This document shows positions 1-4,372 of a stretch of DNA of 7,363 nucleotides, piece after piece; position 1 is the stretch's first letter, and the number at the start of each line of letters is the position of its first letter. Both the position numbers and the translations under genes were made by a program. The DNA comes from Acidiferrobacter sp. Its GTDB lineage: Bacteria > Pseudomonadota > Gammaproteobacteria > Arenicellales > UBA868. The notes beneath the pieces are model-generated. The model was not told where the DNA came from, ran no database searches, and was given only the letters and a program-made list of their open reading frames with translations. The stretch spans positions 1 to 7,363 of the forward strand of contig NZKZ01000202.1 in NCBI GenBank assembly GCA_002694065.1, in the 5' to 3' direction.

Positions 1-402
1 ACTGAAGACAGCGCGTTCGAATGCATTAAGGTGGCGATAGCGCGGGGTAAAGCGGTACATCGGCCCATACTGCGGCGCGGCGCGGCCGAGGTAGCAAAAG
101 TCGGCACCATAGTAAAGATCAAGCCCCGGCATCTTGTTGAAGCCGATGACCGCGTCGAATTGTTCGGCCGCGAGGGCTTTTTGCAGACGACCGAAAAAGC
201 GCCGGTCGCGGACATGGTTTCCCCCAAGACGGCTTGATCTCAGAACATGAAGGTTGATACCGCTGGGGCGCTCACCCTGCCACTCGCCTGTATACACATG
301 GACCGAATGGCCCCTGTGGTGACACTCGTTAAGAATGCGCAGAAAGTCCCGCTGAAGGCCCCCGTAGGGGAAATATTTGTAGAGGCAAAGCGCAAGCTTC
401 AT
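1..402 (-). CDS. waaG: LPS core glucosyltransferase I, N-terminal part (cut by left edge)
   Basis: The reading frame starts at ATG (402-400) and is still open at base 1, giving 134 residues of a protein usually about 370 long. In the known family, WaaG is a cytoplasmic, membrane-associated GT4 (GT-B fold) enzyme that transfers glucose from UDP-glucose to heptose II of the lipopolysaccharide inner core. Seen here: the N-terminal CLYKYFPYGGLQRDF stretch (residues 6-20) with the glycine pair G14-G15 and D19, then GFNKMPGLDLYY (87-98) and RYRHLNAFERAVF (121-133). These match the N-terminal half of enterobacterial WaaG closely. The start codon falls directly before the first beta strand, as in the family, with only a weak GGGA upstream. 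It lies 113 bases downstream of galE, behind a purine-rich stretch. WaaF, which adds the acceptor heptose, is two genes upstream. The C-terminal sugar-nucleotide domain is outside the window. Confidence 0.93.
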   Translation of the reverse strand, partial: MKLALCLYKYFPYGGLQRDFLRILNECHHRGHSVHVYTGEWQGERPSGINLHVLRSSRLGGNHVRDRRFFGRLQKALAAEQFDAVIGFNKMPGLDLYYGADFCYLGRAAPQYGPMYRFTPRYRHLNAFERAVFS

Positions 403-440
403 AGTGGTCCCGACAGTCTGCGGTTCTGCTGTCGATGCAC

Positions 441-517
441 TTATTCTACTCTACCGTTTTCTCTTTCTTTTCTGCTACTTTTCTCTCCGCTCCCTGCCCG
501 TTCCCCACCCATTCCCT
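441..517 (-). other. Purine-rich intergenic tract upstream of waaG
   Basis: This covers most of the gap between galE and waaG and includes the end of the galE stop codon. On the plus strand 66 of 77 bases are pyrimidines, with an unbroken run of 17 at 457-473, so the galE-waaG transcript would be strongly purine-rich and little structured here. No hairpin followed by a U run is visible. An 8-base palindrome, CCCTAGGG (514-521), spans the galE stop codon. The function is unknown; it may simply be an unstructured mRNA spacer. Confidence 0.5.
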
Positions 518-1526
518 AGGGTCGGTTCTGCCCCTCACGCTCCCACTTGAATGCACTAGAGCAAATGATTTCCAGGTCATCATGTTGCGGCTTCCAGCCC
601 AGCTCCTCTTTAATGGCCCGGTTGTCCGACACCAGGCAGGCGGGGTCCCCTGCACGCCTGCCGGCTTCTTGGATCTCAAAGTGCTTGCCGCTCACCTGGC
701 GCACCATCTCAAGGACTTCGCGCACGCTGTAGCCATGCCCATAGCCACAATTGAGGATGGCAGACTCTCCGCCGTCAGCCAGGTAGTCAAGCGCCTTAAG
801 ATGTGCACCTGCAAGATCTTCCACGTGGATATAGTCCCGGATACAGGTACCGTCTTTGGTGTCGTAATCGGTTCCAAATACCGACACAGCATCGCGTTTT
901 CCGCAGGCTGTCTCACAGGCGACTTTGATAAGGTGGGTCGCCTCCGGGGTGGCCTGACCCAGTGTGCCGTCAAGAGATGCCCCCGCCACGTTGAAATACC
1001 GCAGGGCAACGAATCGCAGACCCGAATCCGCTTGCGTCCGTTGGGCAAAGTCCTTAAGCGTCCATTCGGTAATGAGCTTGGTGCGCCCGTAAGGATTGAT
1101 GGGATGGGTTAAAGCGCTTTCATTGACGGGAATCTCGGCCGGGTTGCCGTAAACCGCTGCGCTGGATGAAAAAACAAAAAGACCCACGCCGGTTTGCTGA
1201 CAGCACTCGATGAGGTTGAGCGATCCGACAACGTTATTTCGATAATACTTGCCCGGGTCTGACACCGATTCCGGCACCACGATGTGCCCCGCAAAATGGA
1301 TGACGGCATCGAATTGTCGTGACCCCATCAGCGCCCGCATCGCTTTGGCATCTCCCGCGTCACACTCATGAAATTCGGCCTCGGGCGCCACTGCCCACTT
1401 ATGGCCGCTATAGAGGTTATCCACGACGGTAACCTGATGGCCCGCTGCAACCAGTTGCCGGGTAGTGTGCGAGCCGATGTATCCGGCGCCGCCGGTGACG
1501 AGTACCGAAAGGGGTTTAGTGCTCAC
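516..1526 (-). CDS. galE: UDP-glucose 4-epimerase
   Basis: This encodes a 336-residue cytoplasmic extended short-chain dehydrogenase/reductase (E. coli GalE has 338). The family interconverts UDP-glucose and UDP-galactose using tightly bound NAD. Visible motifs are the Rossmann TGGAGYIGSH (11-20), an aspartate closing beta strand 2 (VVDN, 34-37), FSSSAAVYG (119-127), the catalytic pair Y146 and K150 in NPYGRTK, RYFNVAGA (176-183) and the GalE hallmark DGTCIRDYIHVEDLA (225-239). The start is GTG (1526-1524), preceded by AGGAA with a 7-base spacer; the only ATG nearby upstream runs straight into a stop. It begins 40 bases after waaF and is followed by waaG, so its likely role is to supply UDP-galactose for LPS core or another surface glycan. 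It occupies the place where waaC is commonly found in related gene orders. Other UDP-sugar epimerases are less likely given the full-length match. Confidence 0.95.
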   Translation of the reverse strand: MSTKPLSVLVTGGAGYIGSHTTRQLVAAGHQVTVVDNLYSGHKWAVAPEAEFHECDAGDAKAMRALMGSRQFDAVIHFAGHIVVPESVSDPGKYYRNNVVGSLNLIECCQQTGVGLFVFSSSAAVYGNPAEIPVNESALTHPINPYGRTKLITEWTLKDFAQRTQADSGLRFVALRYFNVAGASLDGTLGQATPEATHLIKVACETACGKRDAVSVFGTDYDTKDGTCIRDYIHVEDLAGAHLKALDYLADGGESAILNCGYGHGYSVREVLEMVRQVSGKHFEIQEAGRRAGDPACLVSDNRAIKEELGWKPQHDDLEIICSSAFKWEREGQNRP

Positions 1527-1533
1527 GAAAGGG

Positions 1534-1538
1534 TTCCT
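1534..1538 (-). promoter_or_regulatory. Ribosome binding site fixing the GTG start of galE
   Basis: AGGAA on the minus strand sits 7 bases before the GTG at 1526. It is a much better signal than those before waaF or glnE and supports the non-ATG start. Confidence 0.6.
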
Positions 1539-1566
1539 AAAACATTTCTGCTCATTGTAAGTCGAT

Positions 1567-2589
1567 CTAATGAGTCGTTTTCTGGAGCAAACGGGACAAC
1601 GCGGTAATCACGCGATCAGGCCCAAGGGTTTCAAGGCACTGCGTATGCCCCAGGGGACATTCTCTGGCAAAACAGGGGCGGCAATCGAGAGTCTGTGAGA
1701 CGGTCTCCGTTAAAGGCCCAAGCGGCGGGGTGTGACGTTCACTTGATGAGCCGAATATACCGACCACCACCGTTCCCGTGGCCGCGGCCACGTGCATCAG
1801 GCCGGAGTCATTGCTGACCGCTGCACGGGCATGCGCCAGCAGATCGATAGCGTCGCCAATGCTGGTTTTTCCGGTCAGGTCGACACAGTGCTCAGGGTCC
1901 GAGGATGTTCTCGCGATGTTCCGGGCAACGGCCTGATCGCTTTTCCCTCCGAGCAGCCAGACCTGCCAACCCTGCTTCAGGAAATGATCTGCCACCGACG
2001 CAAAGTGCGCTTCGGGCCAGCGTTTCGCCGGCCCGAATTCCGCGCCGGGACAGAGCGCGATAATGGGAGCGGACGGGACATCCCGGTCGATTCTTTGAAA
2101 GACTTCCCGCACGTTTTGAGGGTGGCTGGTAAGACGGGGGTATGGGTAGCTTGAGACCGGCGCCGCGTCATCCGCGAAGGCCAATTGGACAAAGCGAGCG
2201 GCCATGGGATCTTTTTTGGTGGATGGCCTGGTTCGTGGATCGTTAACGAGACCCCACCGGGGTTCTCCGCGGTAACCGGTTCGGATGGCGGCTTTGGCAA
2301 AGAAGGGCAGCAGAGCCGCCTTTAATGATCCTGGGAGGATGATGGCCTGATCAAAGCGATGCCCCCGAAGCGAGCGGCCGATTCTCCAGCGGTCAGCCAT
2401 CTGCAGCCGTCCGTGCTCAAAGGGCGTTTCTATAATCTCGTCGATTTCCGGCATCCGATACGCCAACCCGGCGGTGACCGGTGGTGCCGTCAGGGTAATG
2501 GCGGGGGCATCTTCTCTTGATTTCAGCGCTTTAAACAGGCACTGCGCCATGACCATATCGCCGATCCAGGCAGGACCGACGACCAGCAC
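1567..2589 (-). CDS. waaF: ADP-heptose:LPS heptosyltransferase II
   Basis: This is a GT9-family (GT-B) cytoplasmic glycosyltransferase of 340 residues, close to the roughly 348 of E. coli WaaF. In the known pathway it transfers the second heptose from ADP-heptose to the LPS inner core. Motifs seen are VVGPAWIGDMVMAQ (3-16), the N-terminal acceptor-site strand; LCPGAEFGPAKRWP (179-192), diagnostic for WaaF; and SNDSGLMHVAAA (259-270) with D261 and H266 in the ADP-heptose site. A four-cysteine cluster (C303, C306, C311, C318) lies near the C terminus; some family members have similar cysteines. The first usable codon is GTG at 2589, with no clear Shine-Dalgarno. The frame stays open 20 codons further up to the stop of the zinc-finger gene, without any ATG, GTG or TTG, so the true start is uncertain. 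Heptosyltransferase I (WaaC) is less likely because of the GAEFGPAKRWP motif. galE follows after 40 bases. Confidence 0.93.
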   Translation of the reverse strand: MLVVGPAWIGDMVMAQCLFKALKSREDAPAITLTAPPVTAGLAYRMPEIDEIIETPFEHGRLQMADRWRIGRSLRGHRFDQAIILPGSLKAALLPFFAKAAIRTGYRGEPRWGLVNDPRTRPSTKKDPMAARFVQLAFADDAAPVSSYPYPRLTSHPQNVREVFQRIDRDVPSAPIIALCPGAEFGPAKRWPEAHFASVADHFLKQGWQVWLLGGKSDQAVARNIARTSSDPEHCVDLTGKTSIGDAIDLLAHARAAVSNDSGLMHVAAATGTVVVGIFGSSSERHTPPLGPLTETVSQTLDCRPCFARECPLGHTQCLETLGPDRVITALSRLLQKTTH

Positions 2590-2649
2590 CCGTGAGGTAG
2601 CTTGGTTCGAGATAGCGACCTGCCTTGCGGTTAGGCGTCCCGGCCGGCG

Positions 2650-2856
2650 TCAGGGAGCGTCCGGCAGAAAGAAGCGGTTACCGCAGTAGGGGCACAGCGC
2701 GGTTTCACCCGGACGGATGGGCAGATAGACCCGGGGGTGTTGATTCCACAGTTCGCTGTCATCGGGAGGGCAGTGCAGCGGCAGGTCGGCCGCCACGATC
2801 TGGCGCACCGGCCGCGCACCGGATGGCTTGGCATGATGGGGATTGGAGTTGCTCAT
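2650..2856 (-). CDS. Small CHCC-type zinc-finger protein
   Basis: This is a 68-residue protein of the zf-CHCC family (Pfam PF10276), related to the zinc-binding domain of the mitochondrial complex I subunit NDUFS6. The four zinc ligands are all visible: C29 (in LPLHCP), H40 (in QHPRVYLP), C55 and C58 (in CPYCG). Residues 1-18 are a polar, probably flexible tail; there is no signal peptide or membrane segment. The ATG at 2856 lies only 9 bases after the ilvE stop, which suggests translational coupling, since its own Shine-Dalgarno is weak. The TGA (2652-2650) is in the same frame as waaF, which begins 60 bases later. From memory, proteins of this type recur next to ilvE in proteobacteria. The cellular role is not established; zinc binding is inferred from the motif. 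Confidence 0.9.
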   Translation of the reverse strand: MSNSNPHHAKPSGARPVRQIVAADLPLHCPPDDSELWNQHPRVYLPIRPGETALCPYCGNRFFLPDAP

Positions 2857-2865
2857 GGGCTGAAA

Positions 2866-3789
2866 TCAGACAAAGGTCAGCCAGTCGTCATGCTGGGTGT
2901 CACGTCCCTGCACGCAGTCGAAGTATTTCGCCTGCAGCATCTGTGTCACCGGGCCGCGGGTGCCACTGCCGATTTGTCGGCCATCCAGTTCACGGACCGG
3001 GGTAACTTCAGCCGCGGTGCCGGTGAAGAACACTTCATCTGCGACATAGATCTCGTCTCGGGTAATTCTCTTCTCTATAAGATCCAGCCCGGATTCAGCA
3101 ATCAGCCGGATCACCGTATCCCGGGTAATACCCTCCAATGCGGAAGTCAGATCCGGGGTGTAGACCACACCGTCTCGAATCACAAAGACATTCTCCCCGG
3201 TGCCTTCCATCACATATCCGCTGGAGTCCAGCATTAGTGCCTCGTCGGCGCCTGCGGACAAAGCCTCTTGCAGGGCAAGGATCGAATTGATGTAGTTGCC
3301 ACAGGCTTTGGCGCGGCACATGGTGATATTGACGTGGTGCCGTGTGAAAGAAGAGGTTCGGACACGAATACCTTTTTCAAGACCTTCTTCGCCAAGATAG
3401 GCGCCCCATTCCCACGTCGCAATGGCGATATGGGTTTTCAGCATGTCGGCACGGATGCCCATGCCCTCGGAACCATAGAACGCGAGCGGCCGCAGATAGG
3501 CGCTGGCCAGTCCGTTCTCTTTTACAACGGCAATCTGTGCATCGTTCAGGGTTTTGGCATCGTAGGGAATCTTCATACCGAGAATATGGGCAGACCGGAA
3601 GAATCGGTCGGTATGGTCCTCCAGACGGAAAATAGCGGTTCCCCGGTCGGTCTGATAGGCGCGTACGCCTTCGAACACCCCCAACCCGTAGTGCAGGGTA
3701 TGCGTCAACACATGCACCTGGGCATCTCGCCAGGGCACCATTTGACCATCGAACCAGATTACGCCGTCACGATCTGAAAATGACATCAT
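2866..3789 (-). CDS. ilvE: Branched-chain amino acid aminotransferase
   Basis: This is a 307-residue PLP enzyme of fold type IV (E. coli IlvE has 309). It transfers the amino group between glutamate and the 2-oxo acids of leucine, isoleucine and valine in the cytoplasm. Visible features are the N-terminal WFDGQMVPW (12-20), THTLHYGLGVFEGVRAY (29-45), the PLP Schiff-base lysine K161 in RAKACGNY, MEGTGENVF (194-202) with the cofactor-contacting E199, LEGITRD (218-224) and the C-terminal FTGTAAEVTPVRELDG (255-270). All key residues are present. Two ATG codons stand in tandem (3789 and 3786); AAAGG lies 5 bases before the first and 8 before the second, so translation could begin at either. The 91-base gap before it contains a candidate promoter and inverted repeats, so it may be transcribed separately from the upstream genes. 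The zinc-finger gene follows after 9 bases. Confidence 0.96.
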   Translation of the reverse strand: MMSFSDRDGVIWFDGQMVPWRDAQVHVLTHTLHYGLGVFEGVRAYQTDRGTAIFRLEDHTDRFFRSAHILGMKIPYDAKTLNDAQIAVVKENGLASAYLRPLAFYGSEGMGIRADMLKTHIAIATWEWGAYLGEEGLEKGIRVRTSSFTRHHVNITMCRAKACGNYINSILALQEALSAGADEALMLDSSGYVMEGTGENVFVIRDGVVYTPDLTSALEGITRDTVIRLIAESGLDLIEKRITRDEIYVADEVFFTGTAAEVTPVRELDGRQIGSGTRGPVTQMLQAKYFDCVQGRDTQHDDWLTFV

Positions 3790-3794
3790 TTTTT

Positions 3795-3799
3795 CCTTT
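3795..3799 (-). promoter_or_regulatory. Ribosome binding site serving tandem ATG codons of ilvE
   Basis: AAAGG on the minus strand is followed by five A residues and then ATGATG. The spacing of 8 to the second ATG is the more typical one, so the mature protein may begin at residue 2 of the longest frame. Confidence 0.6.
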
Positions 3800-3800
3800 A

Positions 3801-3811
3801 ATGAACTTCAT
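3801..3811. repeat. Short inverted repeat just upstream of the ilvE ribosome binding site
   Basis: ATGAA-C-TTCAT is a perfect 5-base dyad with a one-base centre, lying one base beyond the AAAGG of ilvE. It could be part of an operator or be a chance palindrome; with so short an arm, chance is plausible. Confidence 0.35.
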
Positions 3812-3815
3812 TGTG

Positions 3816-3846
3816 TTAGCGAAATGCGCTAAGCCGGCCGCGCATT
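3816..3846. repeat. Two overlapping, mutually exclusive inverted repeats in the ilvE leader
   Basis: The first dyad is TTAGCG (3816-3821) with CGCTAA (3827-3832), a 6-base stem and 5-base loop. The second is AATGCGC (3823-3829) with GCGCATT (3840-3846), a 7-base perfect arm around 10 bases. They share bases 3827-3829, so only one can form at a time. The second overlaps the candidate -10 element, which would suit a repressor or activator site. If the transcript comes from further upstream, they could instead be alternative RNA hairpins. Neither is followed by a U run, so they are not simple terminators. Confidence 0.45.
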
Positions 3847-3852
3847 ATTACA
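3844..3852 (-). promoter_or_regulatory. Candidate extended -10 promoter for ilvE
   Basis: On the minus strand, TGTAATAAT fits the extended -10 pattern TGnTATAAT with one mismatch in the hexamer. No good -35 box is seen 15-18 bases upstream, as can be the case for extended -10 promoters. Transcription would begin near 3837, leaving a leader of about 48 bases before ilvE. This rests on sequence match only. Confidence 0.33.
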
Positions 3853-3880
3853 AAACCGAGAAAGAGTCGGGAGCGCCCAT

Positions 3881-4300
3881 CTAGCTGACCAGCATCGCGT
3901 GGACAGCTTTGACGGCAGCCTCCGCATAGGGCGCCAGACGAGGTGGTATCTGCTCAGGCAGAATTTCAGGCCCTAGGATACCGACGCCCACTGGCTTGTT
4001 CGTTGCCAATTGCAGGTCGATGAGCGACTGGATGACGGCTTGCCCCATGACCCGCCCGTGCGCCGTCTCGCCCCGCTCGATGATGCCGAGCACCACCACA
4101 GCATCAACCACCGATCGTTCCAGCAGTCTTTTTGTGGCGAGGGGTTTTTCCATCGACCCCGGCACCCAGACCTCGTCACGGACCTCCAGCCCCAGCCCTC
4201 GTGCGGTCGACCGCGCCTTTTCCACCATGATCTCGCAGGATGCTTGATGAAAGGAGCCCACCACTAGCGAAATAGTCAAGCCATCGGTCATTGGCAACAC
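3881..4300 (-). CDS. ribH: Lumazine synthase family protein (RibH), short archaeal-like type
   Basis: This is a 139-residue protein resembling 6,7-dimethyl-8-ribityllumazine synthase, the penultimate enzyme of riboflavin synthesis, which forms cytoplasmic pentamers or 60-mers. Seen: SLVVGSFHQ (11-19) with F17 at the aromatic substrate position, VPGSMEKPLATKRLLE (46-61), ERGETAHG (75-82) with the catalytic-type H81, NKPVGVGILGPE (101-112) and R121 at the phosphate-contact position. Length and wording are nearer to archaeal RibH (about 140 residues, GETEH motif, LGISGP) than to ordinary bacterial RibH (about 155 residues, RGxTxHFDYV). The usual aromatic residue of GAFEIP is M50, and the lysine near the C terminus seems replaced by E126. 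The frame opens with GTG (4300), but ATG at 4291 (codon 4) is an equally good start; neither has a strong Shine-Dalgarno. No other riboflavin gene is nearby. It may be a true lumazine synthase or a diverged paralogue with another substrate. Confidence 0.78.
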   Translation of the reverse strand: MLPMTDGLTISLVVGSFHQASCEIMVEKARSTARGLGLEVRDEVWVPGSMEKPLATKRLLERSVVDAVVVLGIIERGETAHGRVMGQAVIQSLIDLQLATNKPVGVGILGPEILPEQIPPRLAPYAEAAVKAVHAMLVS

Positions 4301-4372
4301 CGTGAAACCGGATAAACCGAGAATTCTATCTGATCAATGCGTTTTGGGTTCGCCGGAATGTTGAGCACAGGA

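Noticed and set aside
435..1112. 225-codon plus-strand open frame opposite galE
   Set aside because: It lies mostly antisense to the conserved galE and encodes no recognisable domain; such mirror frames are common in GC-rich genes.
3268..3777. 169-codon plus-strand open frame opposite ilvE
   Set aside because: It is a mirror of the IlvE coding frame with no independent evidence.
3851..3880. Possible terminator after the ribH-like gene (CCGA-N7-TCGG followed by TTTT on the minus strand)
   Set aside because: The stem has only 4 base pairs and the U run is short and interrupted, too weak to call an intrinsic terminator.
4301..4372. Promoter for the ribH-like gene with TAGAAT as -10
   Set aside because: A -10-like TAGAAT is present on the minus strand (4328-4323), but the bases 15-18 upstream show no -35 resemblance and there is no extended -10.
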